Shown here: piece by piece, positions 17,953 through 27,393 of the stretch | Numbering within the stretch: position 1 is the first letter of the stretch | How the letters are laid out: every line of letters begins with the position of its first letter | DNA from: Acidobacteriota bacterium | GTDB taxonomy: Bacteria > Acidobacteriota > Terriglobia > Terriglobales > Acidobacteriaceae | Assembly: GCA_018268895.1 (NCBI GenBank) | Contig: JAFDVP010000012.1 | Span: forward strand, 372,001 to 436,000 | Length of the DNA: 64,000 nucleotides | Reading direction: 5' to 3' | Translations under genes and position numbers: made by a program | Notes under the pieces: model-generated | What the model was told of the DNA's origin: nothing | The model's input: the letters and a program-made list of their open reading frames with translations, nothing else | The model's database searches: none

Positions 17953-19393
17953 CCAACTGCCTCTCACGGAACCTGTAACGTCGAAGGCCCCGGAGCTACA
18001 GCGCGGGCTTTCGACGCTGTCGGCGCTTGGTCTGAATGTGATCGGCATGGTCGGTGTGGGGCCGTTTGTCACGCTGTCGCTGATCGTGGCCGCCATGGGC
18101 GGTCCGCAGGCGATGCTGGGCTGGGTGCTTGGTGCCGCGTTGTCGTTGTGCGACGGCATGGTCTGGAGCGAGCTGGGGACGACGTACCCGGAGGCCGGCG
18201 GATCGTATGCCTATCTGAAACATGTCTACGGCGAACGTAAGCTGGGGCGCGTCTTCTCGTTTCTCTATGCGTGGCAGATCCTGTTCAGCTCGCCGCTGTC
18301 GATCGCGTCGGGGTGCATCGGGTTCGCGCAGTATGTTTCATTCTTCGTTCCCAATGCGGCAGAGCCGATCTTCTCCGTCAGGCTGCTGAGTGTTCCTTTT
18401 GTGCTGAGCGGGCAGACGCTGATTGCGATGGGCGCGTGCGCGGTGGCGCTGGCTGTGCTCTACCGCAGCATCCTGGCGATCGACAAGATCGTACGCTGGC
18501 TGGGCGTCGTCGTCGTGCTGACGTTGGTGTTCATCATCTTCGCGGGCTTCACGCACTTCGACCCGAAGATCGCATTCGACTTTCCGGCAGGCGCGTTCAC
18601 GTTGAATACCTCGTTCTTCATGGGCCTGGGAGCAGGGCTGCTGGTCGCCGCCTACGACTACGGCGGCTACTACAGCGTGTGCTTTATGGGCGCCGAGGTC
18701 CGCGATCCGCAGCGAACGATCCCGCGGGCGGTACTTGGCTCCGTCGTCATCGTGGGCACACTCTACCTGCTGATGAACATCAGCGTACTGGGCGTGTTGC
18801 CCTGGCGCGAGATGGCCCACGACACGGGCAACGCCCATGCGCGTATGTTCACGATGGCCGTGTTCATGGAGAGACTTTACGGCCATACGGTGGCCGGGGT
18901 CACGGTCGTGCTGATCGCGGTGGCGGCGCTGTGCTCGGTGCTGGCGTTGCTGCTGGGGCAGTCGCGCATACCGTTTGCCGCGGCGCAGGACGGCAACTTC
19001 CCGAAGTGGTTCGGCGCGATCCATCCACGGCTTCGCATACCGCATCATGCGCTGCTGTGGCTGGGAACGATTACGATGATCTGCTGCATCTTCCGGTTGC
19101 AGGAGGTCATCACGGCGCTGGTCGTGATCCGCATCCTCTTTCAGTTTCTGCTGCAAGGGATTGCCGTGCTGCTGCCGCAACACAGGCGCGAGCGCAAGGT
19201 GCGCGGCTACAGGATGCCCCTGTATCCGATTCCCGCGCTACTTGCGCTGAGCGGATTCCTCTTCATCCTGTTCTCGCGTCCAAACTTTCATCGCGAGATA
19301 CGGACGGCGGGCATCATTCTTCTGGCCGGGCTTGCGGTGTACGGGCTTCGTTATCTTGCCGCGAACAAGCGCGCGGCAGAGGTTGTGGAATAG
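17942..19393 (+). CDS. APC-superfamily amino acid/amine permease (paralogue A)
   Basis: A 483-residue inner-membrane transporter with about 12 hydrophobic segments. The first segment, NVIGMVGVGPFVTLSLIVAAMG, carries the glycine-rich unwound helix of APC permeases. MGGPQAMLGWVLGAALSLCDGMVWSELG is shared almost word for word with the permease at 60676-62028, showing that the two are paralogues. Substrates of the superfamily are amino acids, polyamines or amino-sugar conjugates such as fructoselysine; none can be assigned here. ATG 17942 overlaps the lyase stop by 11 bases, so the two are translationally coupled and probably act on the same compound. It ends two bases before the convergent cupin gene. 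Confidence 0.88.
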   Translation: MNRSQLPLTEPVTSKAPELQRGLSTLSALGLNVIGMVGVGPFVTLSLIVAAMGGPQAMLGWVLGAALSLCDGMVWSELGTTYPEAGGSYAYLKHVYGERKLGRVFSFLYAWQILFSSPLSIASGCIGFAQYVSFFVPNAAEPIFSVRLLSVPFVLSGQTLIAMGACAVALAVLYRSILAIDKIVRWLGVVVVLTLVFIIFAGFTHFDPKIAFDFPAGAFTLNTSFFMGLGAGLLVAAYDYGGYYSVCFMGAEVRDPQRTIPRAVLGSVVIVGTLYLLMNISVLGVLPWREMAHDTGNAHARMFTMAVFMERLYGHTVAGVTVVLIAVAALCSVLALLLGQSRIPFAAAQDGNFPKWFGAIHPRLRIPHHALLWLGTITMICCIFRLQEVITALVVIRILFQFLLQGIAVLLPQHRRERKVRGYRMPLYPIPALLALSGFLFILFSRPNFHREIRTAGIILLAGLAVYGLRYLAANKRAAEVVE

Positions 19394-19395
19394 CC

Positions 19396-19731
19396 TTACT
19401 TGACCAGCGCGCGATAGTCTTCGCGCGTGGGAGTGAAGACGTCGAGGACCTCGGAGGCTTCGAGCGCGGATGCCTGATGTTCGACACCGCCATCGACGAT
19501 GAAGCTGTCGCCTGCGTGAGCGTCGAAGACCTTGCCGCCCACATCGACGCGGATGGCTCCGCTGACGACATAGACGAGTTGATGATGCGGATGGCTGTGA
19601 CGTGCCCCGACCCAGTCGGCGTCGAAATAGTGACGAACCAGCATGAGCTGGTCGGTGTTCGCGAGCACCTGGCGGCGCATGCCGTGCTCGGGGGTGAAGG
19701 TTTTGGGGTCTTGGGTTTTGACGAGGGTCAT
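19396..19731 (-). CDS. Small single-domain cupin protein
   Basis: A 111-residue protein with one cupin barrel. Metal-ligand candidates are His45 and His47 in RHSHPHHQ, plus His85 in GGVEHQ; the hydrophobic strands LVYVVSGAIRVDVGG and GDSFIVDGG match the two conserved cupin motifs. Such proteins act as small dioxygenases, isomerases or ligand sensors, and no function can be chosen here. ATG 19731 has AAAGGA seven bases upstream. An upstream extension of the open frame to 19857 lacks a ribosome site and is not supported. It is convergent with the permease and stands alone. Confidence 0.8.
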   Translation of the reverse strand: MTLVKTQDPKTFTPEHGMRRQVLANTDQLMLVRHYFDADWVGARHSHPHHQLVYVVSGAIRVDVGGKVFDAHAGDSFIVDGGVEHQASALEASEVLDVFTPTREDYRALVK

Positions 19732-19829
19732 CGGCGATCCTTTGAACCAGATTACCGGAAAAGGCTTAACAGCGATCTGCACCGATGACACCGATTTTCG
19801 ACCACGGATTGGGCGCGGATGATGGGCGA

Positions 19830-20627
19830 TCATCGTTGCCGCTGCATGAACAACCACACTGCGATGTCTGGGTTCTGGTAGGCGGGGTCCCAGGCCGCGT
19901 GGTCGACACTGGGGAGTTCGGTAAAGTGCACGTCGTCACCGGCCGCCTTCAGGGCCGCGTACATGTGGCGGGACTCCTCCACCGAAACGTTCTTGTCCTC
20001 GTCGCCGTGCACCAGCCAGATCGGCATGGGGGAGACGCCTCGGGCGAGTTCGGCGTACGGATCCGCGGCTGATGTCGGTGCGATTTGGGGGTAGTCGATG
20101 TTTGATTGCTTGCCGCGGAACGCGGTTGCAAAGCTAGAGATGATCACCGCCGCGGCGAACCGGTGCGGGTAATGATAGGCCAGCCACCACGCGCCATTGC
20201 CGCCCGCTGAATAGCCCGTCAAGTAGACGCGAGCGGGATCGCCGTGAAATTCTGCCAAAGCCCCATCCAACTCTTTCATGGCCACCTCTCCGTTGGTGCC
20301 CTGCCAGCCCAGGCCGCCGGGGTGCGCGTGCGGAAAGATGACTATGGCTGGGAAGCGGTTCGGGTGCTGGCGAATGGCTTTGGCCAATGCGCCGACCGTG
20401 GGGAGCAAGCCGTCGGTCCCGTATTCGCCTCCGCCGTGCAGCGCCAACATCACCGGCCAGCGCCGCTGAGGTGTCCAGTCGCGGGGTACATAGACCTCGT
20501 AGCGGTATTCAACGCCGGCGAACGTGACGGTCCGATCCAGGAAGCCGGTCTCGTGCCGCGCCCACGCGGCTGGCGTTGAGCCCACGACCACGCAGAACAG
20601 AGCGAGCTTGAGCAAACGCCAGATCAA
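19830..20627 (-). CDS. Secreted alpha/beta-hydrolase esterase (feruloyl-esterase/PHB-depolymerase-like)
   Basis: A 265-residue exported hydrolase. A signal peptide (1-23, ending AAWA) precedes an alpha/beta-hydrolase fold. The nucleophile elbow GYSAGG places Ser140; Asp209 or Asp211 in HGDEDKN and His243 in VDHAAWD complete the triad. LHGGGEYG supplies the oxyanion hole. The pattern is that of the Esterase_PHB/LpqC group that cleaves ester side groups of plant polymers. The start is TTG 20627 with GAGGAAA six bases upstream. It lies between the cupin and the GH38 mannosidase, all on the minus strand, but the 103-bp gap upstream makes a shared operon uncertain. Confidence 0.85.
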   Translation of the reverse strand: MIWRLLKLALFCVVVGSTPAAWARHETGFLDRTVTFAGVEYRYEVYVPRDWTPQRRWPVMLALHGGGEYGTDGLLPTVGALAKAIRQHPNRFPAIVIFPHAHPGGLGWQGTNGEVAMKELDGALAEFHGDPARVYLTGYSAGGNGAWWLAYHYPHRFAAAVIISSFATAFRGKQSNIDYPQIAPTSAADPYAELARGVSPMPIWLVHGDEDKNVSVEESRHMYAALKAAGDDVHFTELPSVDHAAWDPAYQNPDIAVWLFMQRQR

Positions 20628-20683
20628 GCTGTTTTCCTCAAGAAGAATTTTGGGGAGAGCACTACGGTACCACAGTACGGCAA

Positions 20684-20701
20684 GAGTCAGAGGTCAAAAT
20701 C
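20684..20701. repeat. 18-bp repeat GAGTCAGAGGTCAAAATC, copy 1
   Basis: This intergenic 18-mer is repeated exactly at 40008-40025, also directly after a coding region. A chance match of this length within 64 kb is unlikely, so it is probably part of a dispersed intergenic element. Confidence 0.55.
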
Positions 20702-20730
20702 ACAAGCAAAGGGCGGGTCACCTTCGTTTG

Positions 20731-23700
20731 TTAGTTGTGTGGATAGTCGACCCTTACGGTGAGAATTTGGTAGGGGCTGATGTTGGCGGTTACTTTGTTG
20801 CTGCTGACCGTGAGGGGTTGGCCTTCTGGTTTTTCCATCAGGTTGGTTTCGGTGGCCGCAGTTGCACCTGCGGGAACAGTGAAGGTGACCTCGCCTGCCT
20901 TGCCAGCCCACTCAAAGACACGGAAGATCAACCCGTTGTCGTCCTCAGCCTTTTTGACGGCGGTGAGGACGACGTTCTCGGGCGCGACCGAGGCGTAGGA
21001 GTGCTCGAGCGGGAGCGCTCCGGCGTGTGGCACTACCTGCTGCGCGCGTAGCTCGTAGTTGTACTGGTAGCCGCGGCGCTCGGTGAGGGCCTGCTTCCAG
21101 CTTCCGGCGTGCGGATAGAGAGCGTAGCTGAAGTGCTGGTGGCCTTGATCGGCGACGGGATCGGGCCACGTAGGAGAGCGCAGTAGTGTGAGACGCAATG
21201 TATTGCCTTCCGCATCGTAACCATACTTGGCTTCGTTCAGCAGACTGAAACCATGGTGCCCGTCGCCCAGGTCGGCCCAGCGAAGCGCGGGGACTTCAAA
21301 CTGCGCCTTCTCCCAGGAGTTGTTGCGCGTGGTCGTGCGCTCGATCGAGCCGTAGGGAATCTCGTAGGTGGCCATGGGGCCTGAAGCGGCGAGCGGGAAA
21401 GCCGCCTTGAGCAGGACGTGTTGCTCGTGCCAGTCGATGTCGTTGATGACGTCAACCATGTCGGCATTGGCATAGAGCTGAATATCCTGCACGAACTTCG
21501 ACGACTGCCAGGTGCGCGAGACGCGGATAACGGCGCGCATAGGGCCCTTTTCGATGAGATCGACGGAGTCGGCCTTGTCGATCGGGGTTATGTGGTCGTA
21601 GGTGCCGGGGTCGATGTTCCAGGCGTCGTACTGCTTCGGTGTGTCCTTGAAGGTCTGTAGCTGATTTCCGCAGGCGCCTTTGGCGAGAGTTTCAAACTTC
21701 GTCTTTTTGTCGTAGAGGCTGGTGATGCAGCCAGTCTTCGGATCGACGTCGACGCGGAGGAAGTCGTTCTCCATCGTTGTGCCGCTGGCTTTGAGATCAC
21801 TCTTGAATGATTTTTCGCCGGAGACAGCGTGCAATACGCGGTAGCCGAGTGAGGGAACGTCGGGCACCTGGACGATCACCTTGTAGGCTCCGGTCTTCGC
21901 GTCGCTGGAGAGTACCTTCGACGGCAATATGTTGTTGTGCTCGTCGAGAAGAGCGATGCCGTCGTTCGATGCGTTTGGCAGTTGCACGGAGACGGTGGTG
22001 ACGCCGGTCTGCGGCCATGCGAGCGGATTGAAGACGAGGACCGGAGTCTCACCAGCGGCGCGGGTGTCGATGTTTGCAGCGAGCGCATGGAGGGAGTTTG
22101 CGGATATCTCGCCGGTTTCGAGGCGCACCTGGTCGAACTCCGCCTGCGCCTCTTTGTAGATGATGCCGATGCCGGAGCCTGCGGCGAGATCGTGAAAGTC
22201 GTTGAAGGTGATCTTCTTCCACGCGTCGGTTAACTCGGTGTTGGGATACGGCTTGCCGGTAAGCCACGCGAGCGACGCGTACTTCTCCGCGTTGAGGGTC
22301 TGCTCTTCGCTCTCGCGCATGTTGCGCTTGTGCTGTGCCTGCGAGGTCATCACGCCGCGGTGATACTCGAAGTACATCTCGGAGTCCCACGTAGGAATGC
22401 CGATCTTGCCGGGCTCCGGCGTTGGCGGCTTGTAGCCCTTCGCAATGGAGGCATAGTTCCACTCGGGCGAGTTGGAGGAGAGCTTCGTCTCGATGTTGCT
22501 GAAGTAGCTCTGCGCCGTGCCAAACTGCATCTTCGGAAAGACCATGCCAGGCTGCGCCCAGTGGTCGCCCTCGTCGAGGACGACGCGCGTGGGGCCGCCG
22601 CCGTGGTCGCCGATGCCGTAGAGATCCATCATCTCTTCCATGCCGGGTGAGTGCTCACGCGCCATCGCCAGATCGCCTGCGAGCCGAACCGGGTTCAGAT
22701 TGTTGTTCGAGTAGTCATGCGGAAAATACGTAAGCACTTTGGAGCCGTCCGGCGACTTCCACCAGAAGAGCTTGAAGGGGAGCTGGTTGGTGTCGTTCCA
22801 CTGCATCTTCTGCGTGACGAAGTAGTCCATGCCGGAGCGCTTGTAGATCTGCGGAAGCTGCCAGTTGTAGCCGAAGGAGTCGGGGTTCCATCCGATGCGC
22901 ACATCAACGCCATACTCTTTCTGGAAGAAACGCTTGCCGAGCAGCAGCGAGCGCACCTGCGATTCGCCGTCGGGCATGTTGAGATCGGGCTCGACCCACA
23001 TGCCGCCCACGACCTCCCAGCGCCCTTCCTTGATGCGCTTCTTGATCTCCTCGTTCATCGCGGGGTACTTGGTGGCGATCCACTCGTTGTAGGCGGCAGC
23101 GGATTGCGTGTAGGTGTAGTTGGGGTATTCGTTCATCAACTGGAGCGCGGTGGAGAAGGTGCGCTTGACGACGTCGACGGTCTCGGAGACCGGCCACAGC
23201 CATGCTGCGTCGATGTGCGAGTTGCCGGTGAGGTGCAACGTGGCTTGTTGCAACAACGGACGCAGCGCTTCCAGTTTCCGATGAGACGCTGTTAGCGACG
23301 CATCGAACTTTGACTGGTCGCCGCTGTCGAGAGCGGCGATGTCTACCGTACCGATGGCATCGTTGAGTGTTGCCATGTCCTTCGTCACATCTTTTGAGAG
23401 CGAAGGAACGAGTGCGGCCGAGGAGATGAACTCAAGGCGGAGGTCGGAGGGGTTGGGCCGGCCTGATGCGAACTCGATGCGCGTGGAGACGCCGGAGAAG
23501 GTCTTGCTGTCGATCGTGTGAAGCAGCTTGACTGCAACCAGAATCTTCTCTCCGGGCTTGGCCTGATCGAAGAGAACGATGGGTTCGAGGTCGTCACCAA
23601 GCGCAACGCGGCGGCCGTTGAAGTAGATGATCTCAGGTACGGGTCCGTTGGCGCCGGCACGAAACTGGAACCAGATGCGCGCTCCGGTGAGGTCGTAACC

Positions 23701-24006
23701 GTTCAGCGTCTTTGAAACTTCGATGAGTCGGCGGTACCAGACTGCGTCGTTGGGTGCCTTGCTGCGCGGCTTCACCTCTTCCCACGACGAGTCGTTAAGC
23801 GCTGGATCTTCGCCGTGGGCGAGGTCGCCTGCATGATAGCGCCACTCGACGGCGGGAAGTTCGCTGAAGTGGCCGAGCCGCTCGATGGTGTTTTGCGAGC
23901 TAGCCGGCAGAGGCTTGACGATCTCGGGGATCGTGCGCGCTCCCCGTTGCGCGAGAAGGCATGACGGGATTCCCAACAGGAGAGAAATGGCAAAGAGAGT
24001 TTTCAT
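20731..24006 (-). CDS. Secreted alpha-mannosidase, GH38
   Basis: A 1091-residue exported glycosidase. A signal peptide (1-19, ending CLLAQ) leads to a jelly-roll-like N-terminal region (about 50-195), then the GH38 catalytic domain. Zinc-site residues His264 and Asp266 lie in GNSHIDAAWLWP, and the catalytic nucleophile Asp376 lies in GWNPDSFGYNWQLPQI. The mid-domain helices and the large C-terminal beta domain (NPLAWPQTG, then NDFLRVDVDPKTGCI) match family length. GH38 enzymes cleave terminal alpha-mannose with retention and need zinc; the substrate may be mannan or fungal glycoprotein. ATG 24006 begins the signal peptide; the frame is open to 24168 but that part overlaps the terminator of the upstream operon. 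Confidence 0.94.
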   Translation of the reverse strand: MKTLFAISLLLGIPSCLLAQRGARTIPEIVKPLPASSQNTIERLGHFSELPAVEWRYHAGDLAHGEDPALNDSSWEEVKPRSKAPNDAVWYRRLIEVSKTLNGYDLTGARIWFQFRAGANGPVPEIIYFNGRRVALGDDLEPIVLFDQAKPGEKILVAVKLLHTIDSKTFSGVSTRIEFASGRPNPSDLRLEFISSAALVPSLSKDVTKDMATLNDAIGTVDIAALDSGDQSKFDASLTASHRKLEALRPLLQQATLHLTGNSHIDAAWLWPVSETVDVVKRTFSTALQLMNEYPNYTYTQSAAAYNEWIATKYPAMNEEIKKRIKEGRWEVVGGMWVEPDLNMPDGESQVRSLLLGKRFFQKEYGVDVRIGWNPDSFGYNWQLPQIYKRSGMDYFVTQKMQWNDTNQLPFKLFWWKSPDGSKVLTYFPHDYSNNNLNPVRLAGDLAMAREHSPGMEEMMDLYGIGDHGGGPTRVVLDEGDHWAQPGMVFPKMQFGTAQSYFSNIETKLSSNSPEWNYASIAKGYKPPTPEPGKIGIPTWDSEMYFEYHRGVMTSQAQHKRNMRESEEQTLNAEKYASLAWLTGKPYPNTELTDAWKKITFNDFHDLAAGSGIGIIYKEAQAEFDQVRLETGEISANSLHALAANIDTRAAGETPVLVFNPLAWPQTGVTTVSVQLPNASNDGIALLDEHNNILPSKVLSSDAKTGAYKVIVQVPDVPSLGYRVLHAVSGEKSFKSDLKASGTTMENDFLRVDVDPKTGCITSLYDKKTKFETLAKGACGNQLQTFKDTPKQYDAWNIDPGTYDHITPIDKADSVDLIEKGPMRAVIRVSRTWQSSKFVQDIQLYANADMVDVINDIDWHEQHVLLKAAFPLAASGPMATYEIPYGSIERTTTRNNSWEKAQFEVPALRWADLGDGHHGFSLLNEAKYGYDAEGNTLRLTLLRSPTWPDPVADQGHQHFSYALYPHAGSWKQALTERRGYQYNYELRAQQVVPHAGALPLEHSYASVAPENVVLTAVKKAEDDNGLIFRVFEWAGKAGEVTFTVPAGATAATETNLMEKPEGQPLTVSSNKVTANISPYQILTVRVDYPHN

Positions 24007-24131
24007 CGGAGGGCGCGGTCTGGAGAAACGGCTCAAGGCGATCAACGGAAGGCTCCTTTGATTCTGCTTGCGGTTCTGTTCGCTGGGGTGACGAGATTTC
24101 AGCGCGAAAGCGGCCACACGGAGTCTAACGC

Positions 24132-24159
24132 AAAAAAAGGCCCTCCGCTGAGGAGGACC
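24132..24159 (-). terminator. Intrinsic terminator of the ECF/HEAT operon
   Basis: On the minus strand GGTCCTCC (24159-24152) pairs with GGAGGGCC (24146-24139; one T.G pair) around a 5-base loop, followed by seven T residues (24138-24132). It closes the sigma-factor operon just after the stop at 24186 and before the mannosidase start. Confidence 0.9.
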
Positions 24160-24185
24160 AGGAGACACCAGTGAAGTTCGATGAA

Positions 24186-25238
24186 TCAGCGTTTGAGCAC
24201 AGACTCCAGATAGGCGAGCGCGCGCGGGTCGTGTGACTGGCCGAGCCAGAAGAAGGCGTCCTTGCGAACGGCAGGGTTGCTGTTTGTGTCTGCCACATGA
24301 ATCAGTTGAGGAATGCCTTCGTCTTTTGGAAGCTGGCTGAGCGCGAAGACGGCCTTCTTCTTGACCTGCTGCTCGGGGTCGTTTTCGATGGCATTGGTAA
24401 TGGCCGCCGTCGCCTTCTTTCCCGCCTTCTGCGCGAGCCAGAAGATGGCCTGCCCGCGAACTCCAGGATTCGAGTCGCCCTGTGCAAGAGCGAGAAGTTC
24501 ATCGGTTGCCGCGGGATCTTTGTTGATGGAGATATCGAAGGCCAGCTTCTCGCGGAGCTTTGGGTCCTGTTCCGTTTTGAGCAGCTTCTGCAAGGCGAGC
24601 AGGCCATCGTGTCCGCGCTCAGCGCCTAGCCAGAACGCGGCTTTTTCGCGGAGACGTGGCGTGCCCGATGACGTCGCTAATGAAGCGAGCTCGCTGGTCG
24701 CTGTGGGGCTCAGGTGCATTGCAAGCGCAGCCAGCGCACCGTCGATAACGCGGTTCTCATTCGACTGCTGCGAAGCAAGCTGGGCGAGATAGCGGATGCT
24801 GTCTTCGGGCTGAACGCCTGTGAGCCAGGTGAAGGCTACGCCACCTGCATTGAGGCGGCAGCCGGCATTCACCGGGCGAATCTTTGTGATCGCCCCGTTG
24901 TCGAGGCGCAGCAGAACATAGCTCTTGCCGGGCGCCGTGCTCTGGTTGCCGCTGTCTACGCTGACTCCTGGTCCTTCGAGTCGATACTCACCGCAGCATC
25001 CATCGTCATACGATCCGTCCGAACCAGAACACGAAGACGAATTGTGTCGCGGTAGAGATGAAACCTCATATCCAATCCATAGCTGCTGGGTTGAGTGCTG
25101 AAATCGCGTCACCGTCGCGGACAGTCCTGCGCCAGCGGGCTCAGTGCTGAACTGCGTTTCGGAGACTCGCGGCTGCTGCGCCGAATAGGCGACAGCAGAC
25201 ACACTAAGGGCTAAAGCAATCGCGAGATGCTTGTTCAC
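24186..25238 (-). CDS. Exported HEAT-repeat protein
   Basis: A 350-residue protein with a signal peptide (1-20, ending AYSAQQ). After a ~130-residue N-terminal region with clustered cysteines (SSCSGSDGSYDDGCCGEYR) the rest consists of about six HEAT-like helical repeats of ~31 residues, e.g. REKAAFWLGAERGHDGLLAL, RGQAIFWLAQKAGKKATAAI and RKDAFFWLGQSHDPRALAYL. No catalytic motif is seen; such repeats bind proteins. It is the last gene of the sigma-factor operon, 26 bases after the related HEAT protein, and probably acts in the envelope as part of the signal or response controlled by the ECF factor. Confidence 0.8.
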   Translation of the reverse strand: MNKHLAIALALSVSAVAYSAQQPRVSETQFSTEPAGAGLSATVTRFQHSTQQLWIGYEVSSLPRHNSSSCSGSDGSYDDGCCGEYRLEGPGVSVDSGNQSTAPGKSYVLLRLDNGAITKIRPVNAGCRLNAGGVAFTWLTGVQPEDSIRYLAQLASQQSNENRVIDGALAALAMHLSPTATSELASLATSSGTPRLREKAAFWLGAERGHDGLLALQKLLKTEQDPKLREKLAFDISINKDPAATDELLALAQGDSNPGVRGQAIFWLAQKAGKKATAAITNAIENDPEQQVKKKAVFALSQLPKDEGIPQLIHVADTNSNPAVRKDAFFWLGQSHDPRALAYLESVLKR

Positions 25239-25264
25239 GGCGGTACTCCTTTATCGAGACGCTG

Positions 25265-26614
25265 CTACTTGTTGAGGATCTCCATCATGTAATCGGTGGC
25301 TTCCTTGCTGCGCATGACGCTGAGCTTGGAGACGATGATCTGCCTGAGCGCGGGGTCCTTCTCGGCGCGCGCCAGGGTGACAAGCTCATGCGCGTTGCCG
25401 GAGATAAAGAGCCCGTCGAGAGCGGCCCGCTTCGATTCCGCGTCCGCGCTTCCCTGGTATGCCGCAACGAGAGTAGGCGCAGCCGAAGCTCCTCCGCTGA
25501 CGCCGAGGTTGCGAATGGCCCTGCTGCGAAGATTGGGATTCTGCTCGCTGGTAGCGATGGACTTGAGTGCCTCCGCACCCTTGGGGCCTGAAGCAACAAG
25601 AGAGTTGATGATGTCGAGCTTGACCTGCTGGTCTTTCGCCTCGGTGTAGAGAGTCGAAAGATCAGAGGTTGCGCGCATGGCTCCAAGCGAGCGGACGGCG
25701 GACTTCACCAACTCGGGATTCTGCTCCCCACGCGCCGCTGCGAGCAGCTTGTCGGATGAGCCAGTCATCAGATACGACTGGAGAATGGTACGCTTCACGT
25801 TCGCATCGGAGGTGTGCTGATAGATATCGGCCAGCGTATCGACTGCGTTCTTTCCTCCGACCGCTGCATACATCCTGATAGCTTTCACCTGGAGCGCCGG
25901 ATTGCTTTGTCCACGCGCTATCTGGCCAAGGGTCTGCTGTGCCTGGGGAGATTTGCTCTGCGCCAGCACAAAGAGCGCGCGTTCCTTCAGCCTGTCTGAA
26001 CCGTTGCCGTTGAGAATCTGCTGAATCGCCGGCAGGGCGCGAGCTTCGTCCTGCTGCATGACTGCCTGCAGTGCGAGAAGCTTTATATCTTCTTCAGGAT
26101 TGGCAGGTGTCGCGTCATCGCGCCACCCCCGAATAGTTCGCGCGGCGTCGATGCGGCTTCGCACGTCGATATTCATGGGCGGGATTGGAGGGATCGGCGG
26201 AATTGGAAGGACATCGACGTGAACCGATGGCCCTTGAATCTCAACGCGCAGGGCATCGCAATCGCTGAGGTAGCGGCTCTTTGCGAATGTCTGCCCAAGA
26301 GAGGTGCAGGTCTCGATCGCGCGAGCAGACTGGCCCTCTTTGTTCTCGGCATAGGCCTTCCAGTACATTGCGGCGTCGGCACGGTCACCACGCTGTGTGG
26401 CGATCTTCGAAAAGATGGTTGCGGCGTCGGCCCAGCGCGCTTCGTTGATGGCGCGCGTACCGTCGGCATACGCCTTATCGCGCTCATCCGCTGCCGATAC
26501 CTCAGCGGGATTAGCCATCAGCTCCAGTGTGACTGGCTGGAGAGCATGGACCACTGCGGGCGCAATCAAGACAGATGCAAACAAGGCTGCCGGGAAGAAG
26601 AATTTGGCTTTCAT
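25265..26614 (-). CDS. Exported TPR/HEAT-repeat protein
   Basis: A 449-residue protein with a signal peptide (1-25, ending VVHA). Residues ~40-120 resemble tetratricopeptide helices (KAYADGTRAINEARWADAATIF, then AAMYWKAYAENKEGQSARAI). A proline hinge, PIPPIPPIPPM, then leads into about eight HEAT-like repeats (AQQTLGQIARGQSNPALQVKAI, PELVKSAVRSLGAM, NLRSRAIRNLGVSGG). Its start overlaps the anti-sigma stop by one base (TAATG), showing translational coupling. No enzyme motif is visible, so a scaffold or sensor role in the cell envelope is inferred from the repeats and the operon. Confidence 0.8.
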   Translation of the reverse strand: MKAKFFFPAALFASVLIAPAVVHALQPVTLELMANPAEVSAADERDKAYADGTRAINEARWADAATIFSKIATQRGDRADAAMYWKAYAENKEGQSARAIETCTSLGQTFAKSRYLSDCDALRVEIQGPSVHVDVLPIPPIPPIPPMNIDVRSRIDAARTIRGWRDDATPANPEEDIKLLALQAVMQQDEARALPAIQQILNGNGSDRLKERALFVLAQSKSPQAQQTLGQIARGQSNPALQVKAIRMYAAVGGKNAVDTLADIYQHTSDANVKRTILQSYLMTGSSDKLLAAARGEQNPELVKSAVRSLGAMRATSDLSTLYTEAKDQQVKLDIINSLVASGPKGAEALKSIATSEQNPNLRSRAIRNLGVSGGASAAPTLVAAYQGSADAESKRAALDGLFISGNAHELVTLARAEKDPALRQIIVSKLSVMRSKEATDYMMEILNK

Positions 26615-27393
26615 TAGATAGATACCCCTTTCGTTGCCGCCGGTTTGTTTTCTCTGCGATCCACGTCATCCTGCACCCGGGAGCGGAGGACGCGGACCTC
26701 GAAGAGAAGACCGTCGGTGTTCATCTCTTTCTGCAATTCGTCGAGCCTTGCCTGCGAGAGACCCGCAGGCTCATTCGAAACTTCAATCAGAACGCGCTCC
26801 AGATGGTCGAGCGCATTGGCGAGCGTGGGATCGCTGGACTTCACGCTCTCGCGATAGAGGCGATTGGCTGCGAGAAGGTCGCGGGCCTCGGCCTGCATCG
26901 AACCTTCCGTCGATGGCTCCGCGTGCTTCAGTTCAACAAGAAGCCGTTCGGAGCGGTCGAGATGATCACCGAGGACAAGGAGCACCACCTTCTGTCTCCC
27001 CTGGTCTCCAGCGGCATTGTTCGCAACAGGATGCTGCGGGTTGCGGTGCTCCCATAAGCGCCCGGCAAAGAAGGCCCCTGCGACAACGAGCAGGCAGGCG
27101 GCAACAGCCGCCAGGCCCTTCCACTGGTTTCCTGGAGCGAAACGGAACCAGTGCCTTCGCTCAGGCGCAGGGTACGCGCGCAGCGATCCGCGGATTCCAT
27201 CCCACACCTGTTGGCCATAGTCTTCGCTGCGCAACGGCGTTACAGGAACGGCGATCTCGGCGAGGTCGCGCTCGATGGCGGCATAGTTGCGCGCGCAGTC
27301 GGCGCACTCACGCAGGTGCCGGGCAACGGCATCAGCAGAAGCGGATTCCCCGTAGTGGTAGTCGATCAGTTCTTCTTCCGTGAAGTGGTTCAT
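26614..27393 (-). CDS. Zinc-finger anti-sigma factor, membrane-anchored
   Basis: A 259-residue protein beginning with an anti-sigma zinc finger: EEELIDYHYGE followed by HLRECADCA (residues 26-34), the H-x3-C-x2-C motif that binds zinc in ZAS-type anti-sigmas. A single hydrophobic segment at about 92-112 (GLAAVAACLLVVAGAFFAG) anchors it in the inner membrane, and a charged, helical C-terminal part faces the other side. ATG 27393 overlaps the sigma-factor stop (ATGA). The known mechanism is sequestration of the cognate ECF sigma factor by the N-terminal domain until an envelope signal releases it. Confidence 0.85.
   Translation of the reverse strand: MNHFTEEELIDYHYGESASADAVARHLRECADCARNYAAIERDLAEIAVPVTPLRSEDYGQQVWDGIRGSLRAYPAPERRHWFRFAPGNQWKGLAAVAACLLVVAGAFFAGRLWEHRNPQHPVANNAAGDQGRQKVVLLVLGDHLDRSERLLVELKHAEPSTEGSMQAEARDLLAANRLYRESVKSSDPTLANALDHLERVLIEVSNEPAGLSQARLDELQKEMNTDGLLFEVRVLRSRVQDDVDRRENKPAATKGVSI

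Noticed and set aside
18271..19788. 505-codon plus-strand frame overlapping permease A and the cupin
   Set aside because: It is a shifted frame of the permease gene and then antisense to the cupin; no domain can be recognised.
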